NCBI RefSeq assembly: GCF_008704855.1 | Contig: NZ_CP023691.1 | Coordinates: 2,356,001-2,420,000 of the forward strand | Length of the DNA: 64,000 nt | Origin: Streptomyces platensis | GTDB lineage: Bacteria > Actinomycetota > Actinomycetes > Streptomycetales > Streptomycetaceae | Direction of reading: 5' to 3' | Shown: piece by piece, positions 1 to 9,200 of the stretch | Numbering within the stretch: the first letter of the stretch is position 1 | Layout: each line of letters begins with the position of its first letter | Translations under genes and position numbers: made by a program | The notes under the pieces: model-generated | Seen by the model: the letters and a program-made list of their open reading frames with translations, nothing else | Told to the model about the DNA's origin: nothing | Databases searched by the model: none

Positions 1-1040
1 TCGAAGGGGTCGCCGCTGACGGCGGTGATGTCCTCCTCGCGGTCGGCCCAGCGCTGCTCGGCACTGGTGAGCTGGGCGAGGGTGGGCAGGGCCGCGGCCC
101 CGTCCGGGTCACCGGCCGGGCCGCCGCGCTCGACCCAGCCCTTGTCGGACGACCAGCGCAGGGTGGCGCCCGCCGCGGGGGCGGGCCCGCCCGCGCCGGC
201 CGGCTGCTGGCCCGCGGCGTGTGCCCGGCCGAGGCCGGCCAGGTCCTTGGGGGTGGGCACGACCCTGGATCCGGCGCCGGGCCCGTCGGCGGCGGCCGCT
301 GCGCTCCCGGGACCGGCCGCCGGGTGGGAGACGCCGTTGGCGCCGTTGTGCTCATGGGTGTGCTCGGCGGCTTCCGGGCCGGCCGCGGCGGCCGCCGCGG
401 CTGCCGCGGCCGCGGACTCGGGCAGTGGCGCGGAGAGGATCGCGGCGATCTCGGGGCGGGGTACCGGCGGCGGGGCGCAGGGGCCGCCGAGTTCCTTGGC
501 GCGGACCGCGCGGGTGATCCAGGTGCGGTCCAGCACCCGCCGCTCATCGGCCTCGGCGACCAGGTCCTCGGACTGGTTGTAGTCGCCGTCCGCGGCCTGC
601 ACGGCCCACAGATGGACGGCGACGCCGTGCTCCTTCGCCGACATCAGTCCGGGCAGCAGATCGCCGTCACCGGTGACCAGCACGATGTCGGAGCAGGCGC
701 GGTTACGGGCGAGTTCGGTCAGCTCGGCGTGCATGGCGGCGTCCACGCCCTTCTGCGCCCAGCGGCCGTCGCTGCGGGTCAGGGCACCCAGCCGGACGGT
801 GACCCGGGGCATCACCCGCAGCCTGCGGTGCTCGGGCTGCGGGACGCGGTCGGGGGCGCCGTCGAACCAGTAGATCCGCAGCAGCGGGCGTTCGGTCTCC
901 GCCTCGGCGCGCTGGCGCAGCCCCTGGATGAGGGCGGCATGGTCGACGCTGATCCTGGAACGGGCGGGCTCTCCGGCGAGCAGACTCGCGGCGGCACCGA
1001 GCAAATATCCGGCGTCCACCAGGACGACGCAGCGATCCAC
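1..1040 (-). CDS. NYN-domain (PIN-like) protein, 3' end cut by window edge
   Basis: The reading frame starts at GTG 1040, after a purine-rich stretch (GGAAGAGGGTGG), and runs open to the left edge (about 346 codons visible). The N-terminus reads MDRCVVLVDAGYLLG and the middle contains DIVLVTGDGDLLPGL, matching the acidic motifs of NYN/PIN-fold nuclease domains (about residues 1-165). The second half is low complexity, with an 11-residue alanine run and Pro/Gly/Ala linker, ending in a more ordered segment (SAEQRWADREEDITAVSGDP). NYN proteins are presumed metal-dependent RNA nucleases; the substrate here is unknown. It lies next to dnaE, facing away from the small gene at 1317. Confidence 0.8.
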   Translation of the reverse strand, partial: MDRCVVLVDAGYLLGAAASLLAGEPARSRISVDHAALIQGLRQRAEAETERPLLRIYWFDGAPDRVPQPEHRRLRVMPRVTVRLGALTRSDGRWAQKGVDAAMHAELTELARNRACSDIVLVTGDGDLLPGLMSAKEHGVAVHLWAVQAADGDYNQSEDLVAEADERRVLDRTWITRAVRAKELGGPCAPPPVPRPEIAAILSAPLPESAAAAAAAAAAAGPEAAEHTHEHNGANGVSHPAAGPGSAAAAADGPGAGSRVVPTPKDLAGLGRAHAAGQQPAGAGGPAPAAGATLRWSSDKGWVERGGPAGDPDGAAALPTLAQLTSAEQRWADREEDITAVSGDPF

Positions 1041-1316
1041 GTTCCACCCTCTTCCCTGAGGTGCTGAAAGTCCGGTCGCCCCCCGGCTCGGCCCATGGCT
1101 CGAGTGTTCTTCGGCTTTCCTTCGAGTCTGCCCGACCGTACGGGCGTTATCTGCCCGAACTCGATCATCGGCGTGGCGGATTCAGCGGGGGCGTCGTACA
1201 CGGTGCGTGATCAACCATATAACGCACGGTAATTGCCCGAAATGCAGGCGTCTGTCTGCCATGTCAGTCTGGTTCCGGCCCAGATCCCGGATTCCCCCCC
1301 TCAGGAGGCAAAGATC
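1041..1316. promoter_or_regulatory. Divergent intergenic region between NYN gene and small protein gene
   Basis: This 276-nt spacer separates two divergent genes and must hold both promoters. It is less GC-rich than its surroundings, with an AT patch around 1213-1225 (ATATAAC) that could serve as a -10. No clear -35 or operator was seen. A good AGGAGG (1303-1308) precedes the rightward gene. Confidence 0.35.
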
Positions 1317-1490
1317 ATGGCCAAGGACAAGAAGCAGGACCGCAGTCAGCAGAAGGCATCCGCGTCCGAGCGCGGCCAGCAGGAGGCCCAGAAGGCGAGC
1401 CTGGAGGCACAGTCCCAGGCGCGGTCGCAGGCACAGGGCAGCCCGGCGGATGTGGCACGTAAGCACCAGCGGCGCTTCGGCCACAACTGA
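1317..1490 (+). CDS. Small Gln/Lys/Ala-rich hypothetical protein (57 aa)
   Basis: ATG 1317 follows AGGAGG at 1303-1308 with an 8-nt spacer; this is one of the clearest ribosome-binding sites in the window and argues against the longer upstream start at 1233. The product is 57 residues, highly charged and polar (KDKKQDRSQQKASASERGQQ..), with no membrane segment, and probably helical or disordered. It ends just before a hairpin terminator shared with dnaE. I do not recognise a characterised family; a stress or nucleic-acid-binding role would be a guess. Confidence 0.7.
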   Translation: MAKDKKQDRSQQKASASERGQQEAQKASLEAQSQARSQAQGSPADVARKHQRRFGHN

Positions 1491-1510
1491 CCTTTGCCGC
1501 AGGGAAGTTG

Positions 1511-1539
1511 AGGGGCGCGTCCACAATGGGCGCGCCCCT
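1511..1539. terminator. Bidirectional hairpin terminator between small gene and dnaE
   Basis: AGGGGCGCG (1511-1519) and CGCGCCCCT (1531-1539) form a perfect 9-bp stem with an 11-nt loop between the convergent small gene and dnaE. There is no U-tract, as is common in Streptomyces. Confidence 0.7.
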
Positions 1540-1564
1540 CGGGGTACCGGCCGGAGCCGGCCGG

Positions 1565-4500
1565 TCAGCCCGCCAGACAGGACGGGCCGAGCAGCACCTT
1601 CAGATCGCCGAACAGCGACGGGTCGGGCGTGACCCGGTGCCGGTCCAGCCGGAGCACGGTGGTCTTGCGCGCCCCCAGGAGCTTGATCCGCACCTCCGTG
1701 GAGCCGCGGTGGCTGCTGAGCACCTCGCCGAGCTTCTCGACCATCGGCGGGGTGACCTTGACCGTCGGAATGGTGATCGTCACGGGGGCGTTGGTGCCGG
1801 CCTCCGAGAGGTCGGGGACCATCATCTCCATGGCCACCAGCCGCGGGATGTCCTCCCGCTTGTCGAGGCGGCCCTTGACGAAGACCACGGTGTCCTCGAC
1901 GAGTTGGGTGGACACCAGCTGGTAGGTCGCCGGGAAGAACATGCAGTCGATGGAGCCGGCCAGGTCCTCGACGGTGGCGATGGCCCAGGCGTTGCCCTGT
2001 TTGGTCATCTTGCGCTGGAGGCCGGAGATGATGCCGCCGATGGTGACGATCGAGCCGTCCGAGTAGTCGCCGCCGGTCAGCTGGGCGATGGCGGCGTCCG
2101 CCTTGTCGGACAGCACATGCTCCAGGCCGAAGAGCGGATGGTCGGAGACGTAGAGACCGAGCATCTCGCGCTCCTGGGCGAGGAGATAGGTCTTGTCCCA
2201 CTCGACGTCCGAGAACTCGACGTCCAGCCCGAAGCCCGGCCCCTCGTCGGCGCTGTCGTCGCCCATGCCGCCGAAGAGGTCGAACTGCCCCTCGGCCTCC
2301 TTGCGCTTGACCTGGACCACGTTGTCGATCATCGGCTCATAGTGGGCCGTCAGTCCCTTGCGGGTGTGGCCCATCTCGTCGAAGGCCCCGGCCTTGATCA
2401 GTGATTCGGTGGTGCGCTTGTTGCAGACGACCGCGTCGACCTTGTCGAGGTAGTCGGGGAAGGAGAGGTACTTTCCCTTCGCCTTGCGGCTGCGGATGAT
2501 CGAGTCGACGACGTTCTGGCCGACGTTACGGACCGCGGTGAGGCCGAAGAGGATCACATCGTCGCCCTGGGCGGCGAAGTTCGCCTCGGACTCGTTGACG
2601 TTGGGCGGCAGCACCTTGATGCCCATGCGCCGGCACTCGTTCAGATAGACCGCCGACTTGTCCTTGTCGTCGCGCACGGAGGTCAGCAGCGCGGACATGT
2701 ATTCGGCGGGGTAATTGGCCTTGAGGTAGGCGGTCCAGTAGGTGACCAGGCCGTACGCGGAGGAGTGCGCCTTGTTGAAGGCGTAGCCGGCGAACGGGAC
2801 CAGGACGTCCCACAGCGCCTGGATGGCCTGGTCGGAGAAGCCGTTCTTGCGGGCGCCCTCCTGGAAGAGCACGAAGTTCTTCGCCAGCTCCTCGGGCTTC
2901 TTCTTGCCCATCACGCGGCGGAGGATGTCGGCCTCACCGAGGGAGTACCCGGCGATGATCTGGGCGGCCTTCTGCACCTGCTCCTGGTAGACGATCAGGC
3001 CGTAGGTGAGGCCCAGGACCTCCTTGAGCGGCTCCTCCAGCTCCGGGTGGATCGGGGTGATCTCCTGGAGGCCGTTCTTGCGCAGCGCGTAGTTGGTGTG
3101 CGAGTCCATGCCCATCGGGCCGGGGCGGTACAGCGCCGAGACGGCGGAAATGTCCTCGAAGTTGTCGGGCTTCATCAGCCGCAGCAGCGAGCGCATCGGG
3201 CCGCCGTCGAACTGGAAGACGCCGAGGGTGTCACCGCGGCAGAGCATCTCGTACGTCTTGGGGTCGTCCAGCGGGACCGAGAGCATCTCCAGGTCGACGC
3301 CCTTGTTCTTCTTCACCATCTTGACGGCGTCGTCCATGATGGTGAGGTTGCGCAGGCCCAGGAAGTCCATCTTCAGCAGGCCGAGCGACTCGCACTGGGG
3401 GTAGTCCCACTGTGTGATGGTCACACCGTCGGTGTGCCGCGTCCAGAGAGGGGCGTGGTCGACGATGGGCTCGCTGGACATGATCACGCCGGCCGCGTGC
3501 ACACCCATCTGCCGGACCAGGCCCTCGACGCCCTTGGCGGTGTCGATGACCTTCTTCACGTCCGGTTCGTTCTCGTACATCCCCCGGATCTCGCCCGCCT
3601 CGCTGTAGCGCGGGTGCTGGGGGTCGGTGATGCCGCTGAGGTCGATGCCCTTGCCGAGGACGTCGGCGGGCATGGCCTTGGTGAGGCGGTCACCCATGGC
3701 GTACGGGTAACCGAGGACGCGGGCCGAGTCCTTGATGGCGTTCTTGGCCTTGATCTTGCCGTAGGTGCCGATCATGGCGACCTTGTCGGCGCCGTACTTC
3801 TCCGTCACATACCGGATCACTTCGACGCGCCTGCGCTCGTCGAAGTCGATGTCGACATCGGGCATGGAGACACGCTCGGGGTTGAGGAACCGCTCGAAGA
3901 TCAGCCCGTGCGTGATCGGGTCGAGGTCGGTGATGCCCATCGCGTACGCCACGATCGAACCCGCCGCGGAACCACGGCCGGGGCCCACCGCGATGCCATT
4001 GTTCTTGGCCCACATGATGAAGTCGGCGACGACGAGGAAGTAGCCGGGGAACCCCATCTGGATGATGATGTCCATCTCGTACTCGGCCTGCTTCTGCCGG
4101 TCCTCAGGCACCCCGTCCGGGTAGCGGCGCTGCATGCCGACCCGGACCTCCTCCTGGAACCAGGTGACCTCGGTGAAGCCCTCCGGGATGTCGAACTTCG
4201 GCATCAGGTCGCGCTTCTCGAACATCCCGCTGGTGTCGATCTGCTCGGCCACCAGGAAGGTGTTGGCGCAGCCCTCCTGCCAGGCGTCCGAGGAGTCGAT
4301 GGCGTACATCTCGTCCGTGGACTTGAGGTAGTAGCCGGTGCCGTCGAAGCGGAAGCGGTCCGGGTCGGAGAGGTTCTTGCCGGTCTGGATGCACAGCAGG
4401 GCGTCGTGCGCCGTGGACTCGTGGGCGTAGGTGTAGTGCGAGTCGTTGGTGACCAGCGGGGGGATGCCGAGCTTCTTGCCGATCTCCAGCAGGCCGTCAC

Positions 4501-5116
4501 GGACCCGGCGTTCGATCTCGATGCCGTGGTCCATCAGCTCCAGGAAATACCGGTCCTTGCCGAAAATGTCCTGGTATTCGGACGCGGACTTCAGCGCCTC
4601 GTCGAACTGGCCGAGCCGCAGCCGGGTCTGGAGCTCACCGGAGGGGCAGCCGGTGGAGGCGATCAGGCCCTCGGACCACTGGGAGATGGTCTCCTTGTCC
4701 ATCCGCGGCCACTTCGTCAGCCAGCCCTCGGCGTACGCGTCCGAGGACAGTCGGAAGAGGTTGTGCAGACCGGTCTTGTTGGCCGCCCAGATCGTCTTGT
4801 GGGTGTAACCACCGGAACCGGAGACGTCATCGCGCTTCTGGTGCGGCTGGCCCCACTGGATCTTGCGCTTGTTGCGCCGCGACTCCGGGGCCACATAGGC
4901 CTCGATGCCGATGATCGGCGTCACCCCGGCCTTCTGCGCCGAGTGGAAGAAGTCGTAGGCCCCGTGGAGGTTGCCGTGGTCGGACATGGCGATATGCGTC
5001 ATGCCCATCTCGTTGCACGCCTTGAACATGTCCGACAGCCGCGCCGCACCGTCCAGCAGTGAGTACTGGGTGTGGACATGCAGGTGCGTGAAGGGGGGCC
5101 TGGACGGGGCTGCCAC
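1565..5116 (-). CDS. dnaE: DNA polymerase III alpha subunit (DnaE)
   Basis: Replicative polymerase catalytic subunit. The N-terminal PHP domain shows HLHVHTQYS (residues about 11-19) and MSDHGNLHG. The polymerase core has GPGRGSAAGS and the acidic motif PDVDIDFDERRR near residue 420, holding the catalytic aspartates. The C-terminus carries helix-hairpin-helix and OB-fold sequence (GSIVTIGGIISGLQRK). I choose GTG 5116 (1183 aa): the mRNA reads GGAGG about 9 nt upstream, and translation further upstream to 5215 is Pro/Arg-rich filler that would precede the PHP motif unusually. The length fits bacterial DnaE. Streptomyces carry more than one DnaE; this neighbourhood is the one usually annotated as the main replicase. 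Confidence 0.95.
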   Translation of the reverse strand: MAAPSRPPFTHLHVHTQYSLLDGAARLSDMFKACNEMGMTHIAMSDHGNLHGAYDFFHSAQKAGVTPIIGIEAYVAPESRRNKRKIQWGQPHQKRDDVSGSGGYTHKTIWAANKTGLHNLFRLSSDAYAEGWLTKWPRMDKETISQWSEGLIASTGCPSGELQTRLRLGQFDEALKSASEYQDIFGKDRYFLELMDHGIEIERRVRDGLLEIGKKLGIPPLVTNDSHYTYAHESTAHDALLCIQTGKNLSDPDRFRFDGTGYYLKSTDEMYAIDSSDAWQEGCANTFLVAEQIDTSGMFEKRDLMPKFDIPEGFTEVTWFQEEVRVGMQRRYPDGVPEDRQKQAEYEMDIIIQMGFPGYFLVVADFIMWAKNNGIAVGPGRGSAAGSIVAYAMGITDLDPITHGLIFERFLNPERVSMPDVDIDFDERRRVEVIRYVTEKYGADKVAMIGTYGKIKAKNAIKDSARVLGYPYAMGDRLTKAMPADVLGKGIDLSGITDPQHPRYSEAGEIRGMYENEPDVKKVIDTAKGVEGLVRQMGVHAAGVIMSSEPIVDHAPLWTRHTDGVTITQWDYPQCESLGLLKMDFLGLRNLTIMDDAVKMVKKNKGVDLEMLSVPLDDPKTYEMLCRGDTLGVFQFDGGPMRSLLRLMKPDNFEDISAVSALYRPGPMGMDSHTNYALRKNGLQEITPIHPELEEPLKEVLGLTYGLIVYQEQVQKAAQIIAGYSLGEADILRRVMGKKKPEELAKNFVLFQEGARKNGFSDQAIQALWDVLVPFAGYAFNKAHSSAYGLVTYWTAYLKANYPAEYMSALLTSVRDDKDKSAVYLNECRRMGIKVLPPNVNESEANFAAQGDDVILFGLTAVRNVGQNVVDSIIRSRKAKGKYLSFPDYLDKVDAVVCNKRTTESLIKAGAFDEMGHTRKGLTAHYEPMIDNVVQVKRKEAEGQFDLFGGMGDDSADEGPGFGLDVEFSDVEWDKTYLLAQEREMLGLYVSDHPLFGLEHVLSDKADAAIAQLTGGDYSDGSIVTIGGIISGLQRKMTKQGNAWAIATVEDLAGSIDCMFFPATYQLVSTQLVEDTVVFVKGRLDKREDIPRLVAMEMMVPDLSEAGTNAPVTITIPTVKVTPPMVEKLGEVLSSHRGSTEVRIKLLGARKTTVLRLDRHRVTPDPSLFGDLKVLLGPSCLAG

Positions 5117-5332
5117 GGCGGAGGACCTCCGGGAAAACGGTCGGCGGGGGCACCTGCCCGGCAGGGCCGGGAGGGGCGGATGGTGGTCTCGAAGTCTACG
5201 GCTCCCCGGTGACAATCGACGGGCACCGACGAGTAGCCTCGCGCGTTGTCAGTGGCAGATCCTCCCCCGGCCCACCGCCGGGGGATCCGCCACGGATCCC
5301 GTACCGTTCCGCACCTCAGGAGGCACCCAGCG

Positions 5333-6697
5333 ATGCCGTCCCAGCACGCCCCGGCGCAGGACGCCGCGCAGCGCGGCGAGGAGATCCTCGCCGTTTTCGA
5401 CACCGCCTTCGGAGAGCTGCTCGCCGCCGACCCCGCGGCCTTCCGCGTGAAATTCCGGAAGATGGCCGCCTCCGCGTTCGCCTTCTACCGGGGCACGGCC
5501 TGCCTGTTCTACCGGGACATGGAGGCGTACGCCGCACAGGACGGCGGCGGCAAGGACAGCGGCCCGTATCTGGACGACCGGACCGCCCGGGTGTGGATCC
5601 ACGGCGATCTGCACGCCGAGAATTTCGGCACGTACATGGACGCCACCGGCCGGCTGATCTTCAACGTCAACGACTTCGACGAGGCCTACGTCGGCCCGTT
5701 CACCTGGGACCTGAAGCGGTTCGCCGCCTCGGTCGCGCTGATCGGCTACGCCAAGGCGCTCAGCGACAAGCAGATCACCGACCTGGTGCGCACCTACGCG
5801 GCCGCCTACCGGGAGCGCATCCACGCACTGGCGTCGGGGACCAAGAGCTCCGACAAGGACGAGCTGCCGCCCTTCACGCTGGACACTGCCGAGGGTCCGC
5901 TGCTGGACGCGCTGCGCGACGCCCGCTCGCTGACCCGGTTCGGACTGCTGGACTCGATGACCGAGATCCGGGACTTCGAGCGGCGCTTCGCGGCGGGCGG
6001 CGGCAGCGTCGAGCTGGACGCGGCGACCCGCTACAAGGTCCTCGCCGCGTTCGACGGCTATCTGGAGACGCTGCCGGAGTCGAGCCTGGACCGCCCGGAC
6101 TCCTACCGCGTCAAGGACGTGGTCGGCCGCCGCGGCATCGGCATCGGCTCGGCCGGTCTGCCGTCGTACAACATCCTTCTGGAGGGCAACAGCGACGCCC
6201 TGGAGAACGATGTCGTGATCTACATGAAGCAGGCGCAGACCCCGGCCGTCTCCCGGCACATCACCGACCCCCGGGTCCGCGGCTACTTCCAGCACGAGGG
6301 CCACCGCACGGTGATCTCGCAGCGCGCCCTCCAGGACCACGCCGACCCGTGGCTGGGCTGGACCGAACTCGACGGCGCGGGCCAGCTGGTCGCCGAGATC
6401 TCGCCGTACGCGGTCGACCTGGACTGGTCCGACATCGACGACCCGGAGGAGATCGCGGCCGTGGTCGCCGACCTGGGCCGGGCCACCGCGACCATGCACG
6501 CCGCCGCGGACGACGAGAGTGGCCACTCGCTGGTCCCGTTCTCGACGGAGCGCGCCATCGACGCGGCCATCGCGGCCGACGAGGAGGGCTTCGCGGCGCT
6601 GCTGGTGGACTTCGCGCACTCCTACGGGGCCCGCGCCCGGGCCGACCACCAGATCTTCGTGGACCTCTTCCGCAACGGCCGGATCCCCGGCCTGTAG
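5333..6697 (+). CDS. DUF2252 family protein (454 aa)
   Basis: ATG 5333 follows AGGAGG (5318-5323), so the protein starts MPSQHAPAQDAA rather than at 5246. Visible motifs are WIHGDLHAENFGTYMD, NVNDFDEAYVGPFTWDLKR and VVGRRGIGIGSAGLPSY. The HGDLHxxNF and DFD pattern resembles the catalytic loop and metal-binding Asp of aminoglycoside-phosphotransferase-like kinases, as noted for DUF2252 members. It is soluble, with no signal peptide. Its substrate is unknown. It is transcribed divergently from dnaE and followed by a strong hairpin, so it is probably monocistronic. Confidence 0.85.
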   Translation: MPSQHAPAQDAAQRGEEILAVFDTAFGELLAADPAAFRVKFRKMAASAFAFYRGTACLFYRDMEAYAAQDGGGKDSGPYLDDRTARVWIHGDLHAENFGTYMDATGRLIFNVNDFDEAYVGPFTWDLKRFAASVALIGYAKALSDKQITDLVRTYAAAYRERIHALASGTKSSDKDELPPFTLDTAEGPLLDALRDARSLTRFGLLDSMTEIRDFERRFAAGGGSVELDAATRYKVLAAFDGYLETLPESSLDRPDSYRVKDVVGRRGIGIGSAGLPSYNILLEGNSDALENDVVIYMKQAQTPAVSRHITDPRVRGYFQHEGHRTVISQRALQDHADPWLGWTELDGAGQLVAEISPYAVDLDWSDIDDPEEIAAVVADLGRATATMHAAADDESGHSLVPFSTERAIDAAIAADEEGFAALLVDFAHSYGARARADHQIFVDLFRNGRIPGL

Positions 6698-6718
6698 GGA
6701 GCACGGGCCCGAGTCGCT

Positions 6719-6749
6719 CCGTACGCACCTTCTTGCCCGGTGCGTACGG
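6719..6749 (+). terminator. Hairpin terminator after DUF2252 gene
   Basis: CCGTACGCACC (6719-6729) pairs perfectly with GGTGCGTACGG (6739-6749) around a 9-nt loop, 22 nt after the DUF2252 stop. Confidence 0.75.
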
Positions 6750-6802
6750 ATTCGGTCCCCCTTAAGCACCCCTTATCCCTGCTCATGGCACACTCGGCTG
6801 CG

Positions 6803-7465
6803 ATGGACATTTCGGCACCTCACCTGCGGGCACTGCGCGCGGCGCTCTTCACGGCGCTGTGCGTCGCGCTGTCCTCGGCGTCCCATGTGCTGCTGTCCCG
6901 TATGCCGCTGCCGCTGACCACCGTCGCCGCGATCGGTGCGGCCGTGTTCGTCCTCGCCTACGCGCTGGCCGGCCAGGAGCGCGGCTACTGGCACATCGCG
7001 GCGCTGCTGGTCCCCCTGGAGCTCACCGCCGATCTGGTCTTCAGCCTCGGTCAGCACACCTGTTACGGGGCGGCCGGCGGCCCGGTCGCCGGGCCGCTGC
7101 GCTCGCTCGGCGTGGATCTGCTGTGCGGCGGGAGCCCGGTCGGCGGCGCACCGCTGACGCGGCTGCCCGAGGACCAGGCCGGACCGGTGAGCAGCTGGCT
7201 CGTCCTGCTGGCGGCGCATCTGCTGATCGGGCTGCTGGCCGCGGGCTGGCTGCGCCGCGGTGAGGCCGCGCTGGGCCGCCTGCTGGGCGCGGTGGCCGGC
7301 TTCGCCTTCCGCCCGCTGCTCCTCGCCGTCGCGGTCGTCGGCGCCACCGCCGCCCCGCGCCGCCCGGCGCCCGCTCCCGTACGGTCCGGGTCTCCGGCCC
7401 GCACCGCCCCCCTGCTCGTGCACTGTGTCGTGCGCCGTGGGCCGCCCTGCGCGCTCGCCGCGTAG
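6803..7465 (+). CDS. Multi-pass membrane protein, first copy of duplicated module (220 aa)
   Basis: Conserved hypothetical membrane protein with hydrophobic helices at roughly residues 8-27, 35-55 and 60-80, and another pair near 130-185. It has a cysteine-containing extracytoplasmic-like loop (GQHTCYGAAGGP, DLLCGG) and ends in PLLVHCVVRRGPP. It is clearly paralogous to the gene at 8449, down to both ends. ATG 6803 is preferred because a -10-like CACACT (6789-6794) lies 8 nt upstream with no ribosome-binding site, which parallels the paralogue. ATG 6785 is the alternative. It is followed after 49 nt by a thioredoxin-fold gene, so the two are probably co-transcribed. Function unknown; a membrane partner for a periplasmic-side redox protein is an inference from context. 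Confidence 0.7.
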   Translation: MDISAPHLRALRAALFTALCVALSSASHVLLSRMPLPLTTVAAIGAAVFVLAYALAGQERGYWHIAALLVPLELTADLVFSLGQHTCYGAAGGPVAGPLRSLGVDLLCGGSPVGGAPLTRLPEDQAGPVSSWLVLLAAHLLIGLLAAGWLRRGEAALGRLLGAVAGFAFRPLLLAVAVVGATAAPRRPAPAPVRSGSPARTAPLLVHCVVRRGPPCALAA

Positions 7466-7514
7466 GCCACCGCACCCACCCCATCGCACGGATTCCCACG
7501 GAGCAGGAACAGCC

Positions 7515-8324
7515 ATGAGCAATCGCAACAACCAGGCCAACAAGCAGGCAGCCCGCGAGCGGCTGCGCGCCGAGCGTGAGCGGCAGGCGAAGAAGGACCG
7601 GCTCCGCCGGCAGCTGATCGTCGGCGGCGCGATCGTCGGTGTCCTGGCGGTAGCCGGCGGCATCGCGGTGGCCGTGGCCGGCTCGGGCGACAACGCGGCC
7701 GAGGGCCCGCTGGTCAAGCCCGCCAACACCAGCGGCACCGACGGCACCACGATCACCGTCGGCAAGAAGGACGCCAAGAACACCCTGGAGCTCTTCGAGG
7801 ACCCGCGCTGCCCCGGCTGCGCGGCCTTCGAGCAGACCGCCGGTGCCACCATCGAGAAGGACATCAAGGACGGCAAGTACAAGGCCTCCTACCACCTGGG
7901 CACCTTCCTCGACAACAACCTCCAGGGCACCGGCTCCAAGAACGCGCTCAACGCGCTGGGCGCCTCCCTGAACGTCAGCCCGGACGCCTTCCTGAAGTAC
8001 AAGTACGCGCTGTACTCGAAGGAGTTCCACCCGGACGAGACCGGGCCGGACAAGTTCGCCGACGACAGCTACCTGATCAAGGTCGCCGACACCGTCCCGG
8101 CGCTGAAGGGGAACGCCGCCTTCCAGAAGGCCGTCAAGTCCGGTACGTACGACCGCTGGGCGCTGGGGGTGTCGAAGGCCTTCGACTCCGTCAAGGACGT
8201 CAAGGCCACCCCGACGATCAAGCTCAACGGCACGGTGCTGGGCACCAAGACCCCGCAGGGCACGTCGGCACCCTCCAGCGTGGCCGCCTTCAACTCCGCG
8301 GTGGACAAGGCCCTGAAGAAGTGA
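7515..8324 (+). CDS. Membrane-anchored DsbA/thioredoxin-fold protein, copy 1 (269 aa)
   Basis: The N-terminus is a charged, Arg/Lys-rich cytoplasmic segment (residues 1-33), followed by one membrane helix (about 34-56) and an exported thioredoxin-fold domain. The active site is C99-P-G-C102 (FEDPRCPGCAAFEQ), with the expected cis-proline strand later (VKATPTIKLNG). This is the layout of actinobacterial DsbA-like thiol oxidoreductases acting on secreted proteins. ATG 7515 starts MSNRNNQANKQAA, identical in style to copy 2 at 9201. It ends before a 13-bp hairpin. Redox substrate unknown. Confidence 0.85.
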   Translation: MSNRNNQANKQAARERLRAERERQAKKDRLRRQLIVGGAIVGVLAVAGGIAVAVAGSGDNAAEGPLVKPANTSGTDGTTITVGKKDAKNTLELFEDPRCPGCAAFEQTAGATIEKDIKDGKYKASYHLGTFLDNNLQGTGSKNALNALGASLNVSPDAFLKYKYALYSKEFHPDETGPDKFADDSYLIKVADTVPALKGNAAFQKAVKSGTYDRWALGVSKAFDSVKDVKATPTIKLNGTVLGTKTPQGTSAPSSVAAFNSAVDKALKK

Positions 8325-8367
8325 CGTAGGCGGGGGCCGGTTCCCGTGACCGGTCCCCCTGGCTCCC

Positions 8368-8398
8368 TCGGCCGGCACGCTCCCCGCGTGCCGGCCGA
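8368..8398 (+). terminator. Hairpin terminator after first DsbA-like gene
   Basis: TCGGCCGGCACGC (8368-8380) and GCGTGCCGGCCGA (8386-8398) form a perfect 13-bp stem with a 5-nt loop. A second weaker G/C hairpin lies just before it (8332-8360). Confidence 0.75.
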
Positions 8399-8448
8399 TG
8401 CCAAATCTTGACCCGTGCCGGTGCGGTGCACATGGCAGACTCCCGAAC

Positions 8449-9156
8449 GTGCAGGCGACGGGAGTGCGTCCCGGGACCCGGCCGGCGGCCGCGCCGGGGG
8501 TCCAGCTCCGGGCGGTGCGGGCGGCGTTGTTCACCGCGCTGTGCACCACTCTGTCCGCGACCTCCCATGTCCTGCTCTCCCGCGCCCCGTTGCCGCCCGC
8601 GGCGGTCGCCGCGATCTGCGCCGGTGTCTTCACCGCGGCCTACGCGCTGACCGGACAGGAGCGCGGCTACGGCCGGATCGCCGCACTGCTGGTGCCCCTG
8701 GAGCTGGCCGCCGACACCGTCTTCACCGCCGGACAGCACACCTGTTACGGCGGCGCCGGCGGCCCGGTCACCGGCCCGCTGCGCTCGGTCGGCATCGATC
8801 TGCTGTGCGCCGGCGGCGAGTTGGGCACTCCGCTCGCCCGCCTCGCCGCCCACACGGGCACACCCCTCCCACCGGTGCCGCCGGCCGCCCCGTGGCTGCT
8901 GCTCGCCGCCCATGTCGCCGTCGGCCTGCTCGCCGCGGGCTGGCTGCACCGCGGTGACGCCGCCCTGGACGCCCTGCTGCGCGCCGCCGCGGCCGGCGCC
9001 GTCCGCCCGCTGCGGATCGCGGCCGCGGTGATCACGACCGCGTTCCCGCCGCCCCCTCGGCGCCTCCGCCCGCCGCCTCCACCGCCGGCCCGTCCGCTCC
9101 CCCTCCTGGTGCACTGCGTCCTGCGCCGCGGCCCGCCCGCCGCGGCCGCCGTCTGA
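8449..9156 (+). CDS. Multi-pass membrane protein, second copy of duplicated module (235 aa)
   Basis: Paralogue of the gene at 6803: the shared blocks include RAALFTALC, SHVLLSR, GQERGY, ALLVPLEL, GQHTCYG and the C-terminal PLLVHCV.RRGPP. Hydrophobic segments are in the same places, with a proline-rich insertion before the C-terminus (PPPPRRLRPPPPPP). GTG 8449 is chosen because CAGACT (8436-8441) sits 7 nt upstream, mirroring the -10-like box of the first copy; ATG 8398 is possible but its leader is Cys/Arg-rich and unlike copy 1. The next gene starts after 44 nt. Function unknown. Confidence 0.68.
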   Translation: MQATGVRPGTRPAAAPGVQLRAVRAALFTALCTTLSATSHVLLSRAPLPPAAVAAICAGVFTAAYALTGQERGYGRIAALLVPLELAADTVFTAGQHTCYGGAGGPVTGPLRSVGIDLLCAGGELGTPLARLAAHTGTPLPPVPPAAPWLLLAAHVAVGLLAAGWLHRGDAALDALLRAAAAGAVRPLRIAAAVITTAFPPPPRRLRPPPPPPARPLPLLVHCVLRRGPPAAAAV

Positions 9157-9200
9157 CCAGTCCGCAGCAGCAACCCCACCCTTGAGAGACGGAACCCCCC

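Noticed and set aside
380..410. Poly-alanine run in the NYN protein as a trinucleotide expansion
   Set aside because: Codons are mixed (GCG, GCC, GCT) so it is ordinary low complexity, not a pure repeat.
2765..5062. 765-codon open frame on the plus strand across dnaE
   Set aside because: Antisense shadow caused by third-position GC bias; no ribosome-binding site, no domain, and DnaE is certain on the other strand.
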